This document shows positions 1-7,983 of a stretch of 64,000 bases of DNA, piece by piece. Made by a program: the position numbers and the translations under genes. This stretch comes from an uncultured Eubacteriales bacterium (lineage in GTDB: Bacteria; Bacillota; Clostridia; Peptostreptococcales; Anaerovoracaceae): positions 1-64,000 of the forward strand of contig CADABZ010000013.1 of the NCBI GenBank assembly GCA_902786355.1. Direction: 5' to 3'. How positions within the stretch are numbered: position 1 is the stretch's first letter; every line of letters starts with the position of its first letter. The notes under the pieces are model-generated. The model searched no databases. It was not told where the DNA came from and saw only the letters and a program-made list of their open reading frames with translations.

Positions 1-667
1 GTACATAGATGGTGATGCAAAGAATGTCACTGAAGGCAAAGTCTCATTCGAAAAGGGACCGGGAGAATATGATTTTAAGTTTGTCTGGGAAAAGGACAAC
101 ATGAAATTTGAACAGAGTAAAAAAGTGACCCTGACAGAATGGCAAAACATTTCAACTGATTCATTATCACAATGCATCCAAGGTGGAGTGAACGCAGATC
201 AGCTCCGAAGCTTTCTTAATCACTTCCCGGATTCTGCAGGTCCAGAGTCAATAATGAATACGTTTGTTGATGATGCTTTTCATATCATACTCGATATATG
301 TGAATGCGAAGAAACAATGCAGGGAGATGGTATTTTCTACACCTATGTATATAATCTTGGTGCTGTAAATAATGTTTTGAGCGGACTTGTGGATTATCGA
401 ATGGATGCCAATACGAGTTACAGTGAAATCTTATATACGGATAATAACAACCTGTATATTACGATTCCGCCAACAGACTGGATGACAGATTATGTAATGG
501 ATAATCTTCGAGCTACCAGTAATGGCAAGATCTTGATAGTTTACTATGATGTAAATGAAGTAGATTATTCAGCCCCTTCGAATACAAGTTTTAAAAAAAC
601 TATGAGAGCTGTGTTTGAAAAACAAAGCAGCGGTAAGTACAAACTGAGACGGATAGAAAATGCTTAA
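1..667 (+). CDS. Zinc-ribbon/TcaA-like membrane protein, C-terminal part (5' end outside window)
   Basis: The reading frame is open from the left edge, so the first ATG inside the window (101) is internal and the gene begins upstream. The visible N-terminal stretch (YIDGDAKNVTEGKVSFEKG) resembles the short beta-sandwich modules of TcaA/YvbJ-type zinc-ribbon membrane proteins, where a sequence of the type 'Y-G-K' is followed by a glycine-rich turn. The C-terminal ~140 residues, ending in FEKQSSGKYKLRRIEN, look like an extracytoplasmic alpha/beta (NTF2-like) domain. The next genes also carry zinc ribbons, which supports the assignment. Function is unknown; TcaA-like proteins act at the cell envelope. 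The family call is inference by pattern, not by search. Confidence 0.55.
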   Translation, partial: YIDGDAKNVTEGKVSFEKGPGEYDFKFVWEKDNMKFEQSKKVTLTEWQNISTDSLSQCIQGGVNADQLRSFLNHFPDSAGPESIMNTFVDDAFHIILDICECEETMQGDGIFYTYVYNLGAVNNVLSGLVDYRMDANTSYSEILYTDNNNLYITIPPTDWMTDYVMDNLRATSNGKILIVYYDVNEVDYSAPSNTSFKKTMRAVFEKQSSGKYKLRRIENA

Positions 668-775
668 CTTCAGCGAAAAAAGAGACGAGATTATAGCATA
701 ATAGATGAGAAAAATGAATTAATAACATAAGGATGGCTCTGCACACTCCATACTTTTGTATTTTTATCTACATAT

Positions 776-868
776 CCACCTGGCTTCAGCATGACCTAGC
801 ATTTGTTTGAGCATATCATAGCCATTGTGTTAAACATAATGATCATGATACATGACTGCAGCAGGTGG
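776..868. repeat. Long-spaced imperfect inverted repeat in an intergenic gap
   Basis: The 318-base gap between the first two genes holds an imperfect inverted repeat: CCACCTG at 776-782 pairs with CAGGTGG at 862-868, and pairing can continue with CATG on each side. The ~80-base interior has a further ATGATCAT palindrome. It could be a structured RNA, a small non-autonomous element or chance. No ORF in the gap looks coding. Confidence 0.3.
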
Positions 869-885
869 ATTTTTTCAAGATTGTT

Positions 886-904
886 ACTTGAATTATATTC
901 AAGT
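886..904. promoter_or_regulatory. 19-bp palindrome upstream of lipoprotein gene
   Basis: ACTTGAA (886-892) and TTCAAGT (898-904) flank a 5-base centre, about 80 bases upstream of the lipoprotein start. A perfect 7-bp two-fold repeat of this kind is typical of operators for dimeric regulators. No regulator is encoded nearby, so the role is inferred. Confidence 0.3.
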
Positions 905-985
905 ATAATCGTAATAGAGGATTTTATTATAGAAACTCAGAGAAAAGAGCTTAAATGACCCGTAATAATTGCAGGAAGGCCATCG

Positions 986-1996
986 ATGAAAAAGAATATA
1001 TACATTTTTCTGATAATAACTTTGCTCTTGCTGTCCTCGTGCAGTTCTAAAAAGTATGCAGGAACATGGTACAACATTGACAATCCTGATGATTCTTTGA
1101 TCATAACTGAAGATGATACTTATTCATGGGGATCAATCGGTGGAACTGTTTCTGAGTATGATGACGGAGTGGTTTTGACTGAATCTGAGGAATTTGCAGA
1201 AACCCATACATTGAGTTTTAGTAGCTTTGAGGGAGAGACCTCTCTTGTTACGGAGCAAGGTTACACTTACATCAAAGACCATGATAAAGCCGTTGAATAT
1301 CATGAAGAACAGGTTGACAAGGAGATAGAACGTTTAAAAGATCAGTTCGTTGGAACGTGGTCTAACTCTGCGCTTAAGGTGATTATCAGAGATGATGGTT
1401 CCTATGACTTAAACAATATCTATTCTGGAGAAAAACAGTCAGGAACATGGAAATCTGTCAGGAAAGGGGAGCATTTGCATCTTGAGGTATCTCTTGAGGA
1501 AAACACATTCAAACAAAGCACATCTAATGATCACCACACTGATCCAGTATTACGGGATGCATATATTTCAGATTCGCCTTACCCGGATAGTGACTATGTG
1601 CTATTTGTAGGAAATATCACTCTAATTAAAGAGAGTTCTGAAACAGAACCGAGGTCGCAAACACTCGAAGATATTTTAAAAAGTGATGCTGTGGCTATGG
1701 AGGAAATACGACAAACAGCAGAGGATGCAGGACTAGATGTTACTTTCAGTAACAACAACGTTATTTACACGTATGACTTTTTCGGGACTGATGGTGTAAC
1801 TGAAGAACTTGTGAAAAGTGACAAGATGCGAGAGGAACTTGGGAAAGCGCTCGAGAAAAATGGAGATGTATTTTCCGGCCTTTGCAGTAAATTACAGGAA
1901 GAAACAAATGTAAAAGGGGTACAGGTAACTGTTATATATATGTATGGAGGAGAGGTAATAGTGTCTCAAAGTTTCGACGATACAGGGCGTGTTTGA
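986..1996 (+). CDS. Lipoprotein with two GTW-type beta modules
   Basis: A 336-residue exported protein with a lipoprotein signal peptide: KK at the N-terminus, a hydrophobic core, then LLSSC with Cys19 as the lipidated residue. Two related beta modules follow, each opening with a GTW (YAGTWYN near residue 25 and FVGTWSN near 121) and each with a G-x-D-x-Y-like turn, as in lipocalin-like lipoproteins. The last ~110 residues are a separate acidic alpha/beta domain. SD AGGAAGG lies 6 bases before the ATG. The same GT/RW module occurs in the lipoprotein at 15759-16319. No function is recognised. Confidence 0.65.
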   Translation: MKKNIYIFLIITLLLLSSCSSKKYAGTWYNIDNPDDSLIITEDDTYSWGSIGGTVSEYDDGVVLTESEEFAETHTLSFSSFEGETSLVTEQGYTYIKDHDKAVEYHEEQVDKEIERLKDQFVGTWSNSALKVIIRDDGSYDLNNIYSGEKQSGTWKSVRKGEHLHLEVSLEENTFKQSTSNDHHTDPVLRDAYISDSPYPDSDYVLFVGNITLIKESSETEPRSQTLEDILKSDAVAMEEIRQTAEDAGLDVTFSNNNVIYTYDFFGTDGVTEELVKSDKMREELGKALEKNGDVFSGLCSKLQEETNVKGVQVTVIYMYGGEVIVSQSFDDTGRV

Positions 1997-2017
1997 TGGA
2001 AAGAAAGGAGAGTCTGT

Positions 2018-2434
2018 ATGTATTGTAGAAGATGCGGACATAAAATCTCTTCTGATAGTAAATTCTGTCCAAAATGTGGAGAAAAAGTAATTGCGATTAA
2101 CGATAAAAGAGCAATCAAAGACCCTGCAGATGATTCTTTTGATGAAGAGCGGAGAAATGAATCAGGAATAAAACCGCTGGTTCTGTTTATTCTGACGTGT
2201 TGCGCAATAACGTTAGTAGTCTTTTTTATAGTGACGAAAGCAGTTATGCCGAGGGAAGGAGCTCTGAACAAAACATTTCAGCTCTCTGACATAGAGATAT
2301 CGTCTCAAGCGCATGACGATGATTTCATAGTGGCCCCAATAATGCCCAATTACGGAATCAATGCATCCAAATTTGAGGAATATGGATTCGGTATGCAAAC
2401 CTTCTCGCTAAGTAGCTATAAGGACAAGAGATAA
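2018..2434 (+). CDS. Small zinc-ribbon membrane protein
   Basis: A 138-residue protein starting with a CxxC-x10-CxxC zinc ribbon (CRRCGHKI and CPKCGEK), a charged linker, one transmembrane helix around residues 52-75, and a short extracellular tail of about 60 residues. The ribbon faces the cytoplasm under the positive-inside rule. SD AAGGAG precedes the start. It sits 21 bases after the lipoprotein gene and 65 bases before the next zinc-ribbon gene, so the run is probably one transcript. The tail is shorter than in TcaA-type relatives, and the gene may be a truncated family member. Confidence 0.6.
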   Translation: MYCRRCGHKISSDSKFCPKCGEKVIAINDKRAIKDPADDSFDEERRNESGIKPLVLFILTCCAITLVVFFIVTKAVMPREGALNKTFQLSDIEISSQAHDDDFIVAPIMPNYGINASKFEEYGFGMQTFSLSSYKDKR

Positions 2435-2499
2435 CAATCTGGGAATAGTTAGCAGGAACTGTCAGAAAAAAAGTATTTGCAAAACATGGGAGGTATATC

Positions 2500-4395
2500 A
2501 TGTTCTGTCCAAAATGCGGCACAAATATTGATGGTGTGGCGAAATATTGCCCCAAATGCGGCAACGATCTATCAGAATATCTTGATGATAGGAGTATTGC
2601 CGAGACGACTGATGAGTCTGATGAACCACCCTATATAGAAGGAGAGGAGACAGATAACTCTTCACATATTGTTAAACCTAAAAGAAAAAAAAGGAGAAAA
2701 AGAAAAGCAAAACATAGAATTCTTACAAGAGTGTTGATAGGAACTGCGATAATCGCTGTTGCTATTTTAGGTGTTTTTGTGTGCACGAAAGTCATTAGAA
2801 GCCTTTTCTCGGGTAATGAATACTACGTTGTGCTATCTGATGATAAATATGAGATTACAAAGAATCCAAAGAAGGATGCCAACATTGAACTGTCATCTGC
2901 TCAAATAGAACACAACTCTGATGCTTATGTCAGATTCAGTCCTGATAAAAAATACGTATACTTCTATACAAAAGTAAAAGAAGATAACACTGGAACCCTA
3001 TGCAGAGCAGAGATAAGCAAACTCAAGAAAAACTCTTCGAAAAACGATAAGTATATTGAAACAATTGACTCGAAAGTCCATGTCGGCTTCAAATTCTTTC
3101 GAAACGGATCATTAGTATATAAAAAATCTGGGCGCAGTTTGTATTTCTATGATGGTGAAGAAAGTGTCCTTCTTGATAGAAATGTTGATGAAGTTGAAAC
3201 GGACCATGAAAGCAGACTGGTGTATTGTGTAGAGCAGGATAGTGATTATAGTACGCCTTACAGATTCGACATATACGGAGTCGATATAAAGGATGTTGAT
3301 AATAAGATCAAGATAGCATCCGATGCGCATGAAATCAGAAAAATAGATGATTTTGACAACATATTTTTTGAGAAATGTGATAATGACTATACACCATCGT
3401 TATATACAGCAGGCTTCAACAAAGAAACGGTGAAGATTGCTGACAATGCTAGTTATGTAGATAGCTGGGGAGATATAGTAATTTACTCAAAAGAAACCGG
3501 GGAGCTAGATCCGTTCGACTACATAATAGATGATGCTCCGGAAGACATTTATTATGATTCGATAAGATACGAGATCAGAGAAAGCGAGCCACCAAAATTA
3601 TTAACATTGTTTAAATATGTAGATGGTGAATCGACGGTAATTGAAGAGAATGTTGTTAACTCTATAGATTCACGATGTGGGCTGCTGTGTTACCAGACGG
3701 AAGATATGGTAGAAGGAAAACTTGATATTGATGAGTATGAAGAGCTATGGAACTTGTTCCGTTGTGACTATTCCAAAGCTACATATATATTGACTTCCAA
3801 CCCTGATAATAAATTAGAACTGAGTGCAAAAGCGGCTGATGATTTGTTTGGAGCGGAAGATACAAATTGGCCGATATTTTTCAGTATCAATAAGAATATA
3901 TATTTTATTAATAATAATGAATTATGGTCTGCAACCGTTAAAGAAGGAGAAATCACAGGAACGGTAGCCGTCGCAGATGGTGTCTATAGTGTTGGACATG
4001 ATGACTCAAGTCTGTATTATATCAGCGGTCAAGGCAATTCAAACTATGGTGATGTATGCAGAATCACTGACGGAGAGGCAACTCGAATTGCACAGGATGT
4101 TATGGTATATGATTATACTCTCTACGAAGATGGATCTATCATCGGATACACAGACATTAATTCATATTCGGATGATTTCTGTGGTGATATTGCACTTTTC
4201 GATTCTAACGGTGAAAAACAGTCAGTAGGAACTGATGTTACAGATTATGTGCGAAAAAAACCGACAGAAATACTTTTCATTTCCGAAGGCAATCTGTATT
4301 CATTTGATGGAAAAGAGAAAGAACAGTTGCAAAACAATGTGGATAGAGTATGGTGCTCAAAAACTATGAAGAAAAACGATACCATCAGTTATTGA
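2500..4395 (+). CDS. Zinc-ribbon membrane protein with beta-propeller-like ectodomain
   Basis: A 631-residue protein. Residues 1-25 form a CxxC-x11-CxxC zinc ribbon. An acidic linker is followed by a very basic stretch (KPKRKKRRKRK), then one transmembrane helix near residues 75-97. The remaining ~530 residues are outside and show repeated short strands with motifs such as VYFYTKVKEDNTG, YFINNNELWS and LYYISGQGN, which fits a TolB/DUF5050-like propeller. SD GGGAGG lies 8 bases from the start. Together with its neighbours it belongs to a family that puts varied ectodomains on a shared ribbon-plus-helix anchor. Function unknown. Confidence 0.65.
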   Translation: MFCPKCGTNIDGVAKYCPKCGNDLSEYLDDRSIAETTDESDEPPYIEGEETDNSSHIVKPKRKKRRKRKAKHRILTRVLIGTAIIAVAILGVFVCTKVIRSLFSGNEYYVVLSDDKYEITKNPKKDANIELSSAQIEHNSDAYVRFSPDKKYVYFYTKVKEDNTGTLCRAEISKLKKNSSKNDKYIETIDSKVHVGFKFFRNGSLVYKKSGRSLYFYDGEESVLLDRNVDEVETDHESRLVYCVEQDSDYSTPYRFDIYGVDIKDVDNKIKIASDAHEIRKIDDFDNIFFEKCDNDYTPSLYTAGFNKETVKIADNASYVDSWGDIVIYSKETGELDPFDYIIDDAPEDIYYDSIRYEIRESEPPKLLTLFKYVDGESTVIEENVVNSIDSRCGLLCYQTEDMVEGKLDIDEYEELWNLFRCDYSKATYILTSNPDNKLELSAKAADDLFGAEDTNWPIFFSINKNIYFINNNELWSATVKEGEITGTVAVADGVYSVGHDDSSLYYISGQGNSNYGDVCRITDGEATRIAQDVMVYDYTLYEDGSIIGYTDINSYSDDFCGDIALFDSNGEKQSVGTDVTDYVRKKPTEILFISEGNLYSFDGKEKEQLQNNVDRVWCSKTMKKNDTISY

Positions 4396-4431
4396 CGGAT
4401 AGCTATATGAGAAAGGCGGGTAAATCTAAAA

Positions 4432-4890
4432 ATGGCATTTTATAACAATTTGAAAGGCATGATAGTACAGAAAAACCAATCGGCAGCCAATAAAGTTAAG
4501 GATATATCTGAAACTGTTAGACTCAACACGGAAATAAGTGATCTTGAAGAGCAGATAACTGAATTATATGAAAAGATTGGGTACGAAGTATATTCTGCAT
4601 ATAAAGAAGAGCCACTTCCGGAGATAGAAGGGCTAATAAAAGAAGTGACAGCTATGCATAATAAAATAGAAGAAATCAACGAGCAGATCCTTGCAATTCA
4701 GGCGCATGATTTGTGCCCGAATTGCGGTCGCAAGATAACATCTGAAATGGTGTTCTGCAGCGGTTGCGGAATAAAACTAGAAGAACCAAGTAACGATGAT
4801 ACAGAGAAAGTAGCTTTTTGCAGCAAATGCGGAGAACCCCTTCTCGAAGATGCTTCATTCTGCACGGCATGTGGAGCAAAAATAGAATAA
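4432..4890 (+). CDS. Soluble coiled-coil protein with two C-terminal zinc ribbons
   Basis: A 152-residue protein without a signal peptide or membrane helix. Residues 10-90 are helical with heptad character (ISDLEEQITELYEKIG, IEEINEQILAIQ), consistent with a coiled coil. Two CxxC-x10-CxxC zinc ribbons follow, at about 96-117 and 129-149. It is the only cytosolic member of this gene run and could partner the cytosolic ribbons of the membrane proteins on each side; that is inference. The family is common in Clostridia and has no assigned function. Confidence 0.6.
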   Translation: MAFYNNLKGMIVQKNQSAANKVKDISETVRLNTEISDLEEQITELYEKIGYEVYSAYKEEPLPEIEGLIKEVTAMHNKIEEINEQILAIQAHDLCPNCGRKITSEMVFCSGCGIKLEEPSNDDTEKVAFCSKCGEPLLEDASFCTACGAKIE

Positions 4891-4911
4891 TAGACGAAGA
4901 GAGGAAGATCG

Positions 4912-5787
4912 ATGTCAAAATATTGTATTAACTGTGGCAAACAGATCAATGATGATGCGGATTTCTGCAAATACTGCGGAACTAATCAACATAAAAAGAT
5001 TGAAAACGATTATAATAAAACGAAAGATGGTAAGTCTCTGAGAAAGAAGAAAAAGAGAAAAACAACGGAAGAAAAGAAATCTAAAAAAAGAATTGTATTA
5101 GCAGTTATTATTTTTTGGATCGTTGCTTTGGGCGCGCTTGCAGCTATGCTTTTCTTCAGAAATGATGACAACATACTTCCATTTAATGATTCAACCACTT
5201 CAGAAAACGAACACAAAGAAAACAGCTCTGAGGAATCGCAATCTGGAAAGGAATCAGGAGAAAATACCGATGAAAAGACCGCCATGGATAATGGCGAGAC
5301 AAAGGATAAAAGTGCAGTTCATGATGGTGCAGCTGAGTATAATGGACATTATTATAAAATAGTTAACGAAGGAACATCCTGGAGCGAGGCGGTACAACGT
5401 TGCGAGGCTGAAGGCGGTCATCTGATAACTATCAATGGCTCAGGTGAACAGAAATTCATTGCTAAATTACTGGAGACTGATGGACTACAAAAGTGTCACT
5501 ATTGGCTTGGAGGAACAGATAAAGAAGAAGAAGGTAAGTGGAAGTGGATCACAGGAGAACCGTTTGACTATACAAACTGGGATCCGGGAGATGGCGGAGA
5601 TCACGATCCTCAGCCTAATAATGCTGCAGACCAAGACTATCTGGAGATGCAGACTATAAGCAATACCGGCAGCAATTATATGACCTGGAACGATATGTGC
5701 GAAAGTGGAGATAATGGATCAAATCAAAGAGCTCCATGGTACTACATGCAGCCATTCTTTGGATATATATGTGAGTGGGAAGAATAG
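4912..5787 (+). CDS. Zinc-ribbon membrane protein with extracellular C-type lectin domain
   Basis: A 291-residue protein. A zinc ribbon at residues 5-22 (C5, C8, C19, C22), a lysine-rich linker, one transmembrane helix at about 60-82, a Ser/Glu/Lys-rich spacer, and a C-type lectin fold from about 143 to the end. The lectin hallmarks are YYKIV, the TSWSEAVQRCEAEGGHL helix, WLGG, a W-x-W pair, TNW, a WND (259-261) and the terminal GYICEWEE. C-type lectins bind glycans or proteins, often with calcium; QPNN and WND are possible calcium ligands. SD GAGAGGAAG precedes the start. The ligand is unknown. Confidence 0.75.
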   Translation: MSKYCINCGKQINDDADFCKYCGTNQHKKIENDYNKTKDGKSLRKKKKRKTTEEKKSKKRIVLAVIIFWIVALGALAAMLFFRNDDNILPFNDSTTSENEHKENSSEESQSGKESGENTDEKTAMDNGETKDKSAVHDGAAEYNGHYYKIVNEGTSWSEAVQRCEAEGGHLITINGSGEQKFIAKLLETDGLQKCHYWLGGTDKEEEGKWKWITGEPFDYTNWDPGDGGDHDPQPNNAADQDYLEMQTISNTGSNYMTWNDMCESGDNGSNQRAPWYYMQPFFGYICEWEE

Positions 5788-5789
5788 CG

Positions 5790-6761
5790 GTGAAAAGAAA
5801 AAGAATAAAGACAATATGCACCATATTAACTGTGCTGTTTGTAATTGTTTTAGCAGCCGGCTTCCTGACAATAAAAAACAGAACGCAGGAGAACCGTGGT
5901 CAGAAGATCGCGGAAGCCGTCGAGAGCGGGATGAAAGGCAATATCAAACCGGAGATCACGATCGAAAAGGAAGAAACACTTCCTGACCCTGAGTCGATAC
6001 CGCTTTATGCTGACGCGGCTTGTATATACAGGGTCGATGGAGAAGGGCGCGGGACGCTGCTGTATGACAAAAATGCAGAGGAGAAAAGAGCGCAGGCAAG
6101 CACGACTAAATTATTGACGGCTATGCTGCTTATCGACAGTGGCAAGCTTGAAGATGATACCGTGATAAGCGAGAATGCGGCTTCTACCAGCGAGATTTAT
6201 TATGAGCTGGAGGCAGGTGATGTATACAGCAACCACGATCTGATGTACGCGATGATGCTCCCTTCAGCTAATGATGCGGCCGTCGCAATTGCGGAAGGAG
6301 TATCTGGTGACACTCAGACCTTTGTATCACAGATGAATGACAGAGCAGCAGAGCTTGGACTCAACGACACTCATTATGTTAATCCGCATGGCCTTGATGC
6401 CGATGATCATTACTCAACAGCGCTGGACGTTGCGAAACTGACTGCGTATGCATATGAATATCCGGATATCCGCGAGTCATGGACATACAAAACCAAGACA
6501 ATAACCGGCGAAAAAACGGGGAACGCATGGACACTGGAATCTACAGATCTGATTCTCGGATACGATGATCACTTCAAAGGCGGCAAGACGGGCACACAGC
6601 CAGTCGCAGGTTTCTGCTTCGCCGGAGTGTATGAATACAATGGCAAAACCTTTGTGACAGTAGTGCTGGACTGTGATGAGGAAGAAGAACGATGGGCAGA
6701 TACGAAAGCCCTGCACCAATATATAAGAGAATATGAAGACGATATAAAAGCCGAATCCTGA
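5790..6761 (+). CDS. D-alanyl-D-alanine carboxypeptidase (S11 family, DacF/PBP5-like)
   Basis: A penicillin-binding protein that trims the terminal D-Ala from peptidoglycan stem peptides outside the membrane. The three active-site motifs are present: STTK (in QASTTKLL), SAN (in LPSANDAA) and KTG (in GGKTGTQP). A basic N-terminus and hydrophobic segment (CTILTVLFVIVLAAGFL) act as a signal or anchor. The GTG at 5790 is preferred because GGGAAG lies 7 bases upstream; an in-frame GTG at 5775 would overlap the lectin gene. The protein lacks the long C-terminal domain of PBP5. A terminator stem begins just before the stop codon. Confidence 0.85.
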   Translation: MKRKRIKTICTILTVLFVIVLAAGFLTIKNRTQENRGQKIAEAVESGMKGNIKPEITIEKEETLPDPESIPLYADAACIYRVDGEGRGTLLYDKNAEEKRAQASTTKLLTAMLLIDSGKLEDDTVISENAASTSEIYYELEAGDVYSNHDLMYAMMLPSANDAAVAIAEGVSGDTQTFVSQMNDRAAELGLNDTHYVNPHGLDADDHYSTALDVAKLTAYAYEYPDIRESWTYKTKTITGEKTGNAWTLESTDLILGYDDHFKGGKTGTQPVAGFCFAGVYEYNGKTFVTVVLDCDEEEERWADTKALHQYIREYEDDIKAES

Positions 6762-6783
6762 TTTTGGATTCGGCTCTTTCTTC
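6749..6783. terminator. Bidirectional Rho-independent terminator
   Basis: AGCCGAATCC (6749-6758) pairs with GGATTCGGCT (6766-6775) around a 7-base loop. It has a T-rich run on the right and an A run on the left, so it can end both the carboxypeptidase transcript and the opposing glycosyltransferase transcript. The left arm overlaps the end of the carboxypeptidase coding sequence. Confidence 0.8.
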
Positions 6784-6800
6784 AAATAGGATCGTCAGAT

Positions 6801-7766
6801 TTAAACAGATTCTTTGCGGCTTTCTTCAGCATGCTTCCCGCCATACACTTCCCGCACTACGTATTGCGGGTAGTTGCCCATTGTCAGGAACATCCGTCCG
6901 ACGTATTCGCCGACGACTCCGAGAGTGATAAGGATGATGCCGGAGAAGATGATGATTGTCATCATTGTGGATGTCCAGCCGAGGATCTTGGTCTTGCTGA
7001 TGATCTTGCGTACAAGCAGCCATATGAGACCGAGGACACCGCACATGGTAGTGAAGACTCCGAAGCGCTGTGCAAAGCGGAGCGGCACTATGGAGAACCC
7101 GGCGATGTTGGACCAGAGGCTGAGAAGCTTCTTAAGTGTATAGCCGGACTCGCCGTACGCTCTGTCAAAATGCTGGATCGGCACGCTCGCTATACGCGAC
7201 GCGGAGACAGTGCGCAGGATCAGTCCCTGCATCTGAGTGTAATGAGCAGGGTATTTGATGATGTTGTCGCGGACGTATTTCTTCATAGCGACATAGCTTG
7301 AAGTCTTCATGTCCTTAGGCTTGCCTATGAGTACCCGCACACTCATGTGAGTGAACCATGAGCCGAAATTGCGGAAACCCGAGTGCTTCTTGTTCTCGTA
7401 ATAGCCGTATACGACATCGTGGTCCTCGTCGAGACCGCTGATGATCTTGTCAATCTGAGAAGGATGAGTCTGCATATCGTCATCCATGAAAACTATGATA
7501 TTGCCTGATGCATAATTGAGTCCGCAGATGAGGGCATTATGCTGGCCGACGTTGTGGGCAAGAGCAATAGCAGTGACACACGGATACTGCTCAGCAAGAG
7601 CCTGCAGTTCGCGGACGGTCTCGCCGTTATCCGGAGAGAAGTCATCAACAAGGATGAACTCATAGCCATCCCTGCCGAGACGGTCCATTTCAGCTATAGT
7701 AGCCTCGACTACGGATCTGATGGTATGCGATGACCTGTAGCATGGTATAACGATTGAATAATTCAT
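6801..7766 (-). CDS. Polyprenyl-phosphate glycosyltransferase, GT2 (GtrB/ArnC/CsbB-like)
   Basis: A 321-residue family 2 glycosyltransferase expected to move a sugar from a nucleotide donor to undecaprenyl phosphate on the cytoplasmic face. The N-terminal GT-A domain shows SIVIPCYRS, the ED-type LVDDFSPD and the metal-binding DDDMQTHPSQ. Two hydrophobic helices (about 230-255 and 268-295) end with the GEYVGR motif typical of the DPM1/GtrB group. SD GAGGTGAG precedes the ATG. It is a distant paralogue of the gene at 10481, which shares the DDDMQTHPSQ and GEY motifs. Sugar specificity cannot be read from the sequence. Confidence 0.85.
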   Translation of the reverse strand: MNYSIVIPCYRSSHTIRSVVEATIAEMDRLGRDGYEFILVDDFSPDNGETVRELQALAEQYPCVTAIALAHNVGQHNALICGLNYASGNIIVFMDDDMQTHPSQIDKIISGLDEDHDVVYGYYENKKHSGFRNFGSWFTHMSVRVLIGKPKDMKTSSYVAMKKYVRDNIIKYPAHYTQMQGLILRTVSASRIASVPIQHFDRAYGESGYTLKKLLSLWSNIAGFSIVPLRFAQRFGVFTTMCGVLGLIWLLVRKIISKTKILGWTSTMMTIIIFSGIILITLGVVGEYVGRMFLTMGNYPQYVVREVYGGKHAEESRKESV

Positions 7767-7791
7767 ATATTTCTCACCTCACAATTAATTA

Positions 7792-7821
7792 ATTGTAGTA
7801 TGAGAGGGAGATAGTTATCAA
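7792..7821 (-). promoter_or_regulatory. Sigma-A-type promoter for the minus-strand GT2 gene
   Basis: On the minus strand TTGATA (7816-7821) and TACAAT (7792-7797) are separated by 18 bases, close to the vegetative consensus, and lie about 25 bases before the glycosyltransferase start codon. Confidence 0.6.
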
Positions 7822-7983
7822 GAACAAATTTTATGCATTGCGCATATAACCGATCGAAATCCTTGAGAGAATCATTTACCGCATGATAAACTATCTACGG
7901 ATCGTTTGTGATGCGGTGTTTGATTACTTTTTCGGCGGATCAGACCGGATACAGATTTTATAACTTAGTTAGAAAAGGTCGGT

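Noticed and set aside
101..667. ATG at 101 as the true start of the first gene
   Set aside because: The frame is open to the window edge and the upstream residues look like a domain, so the gene is cut by the window.
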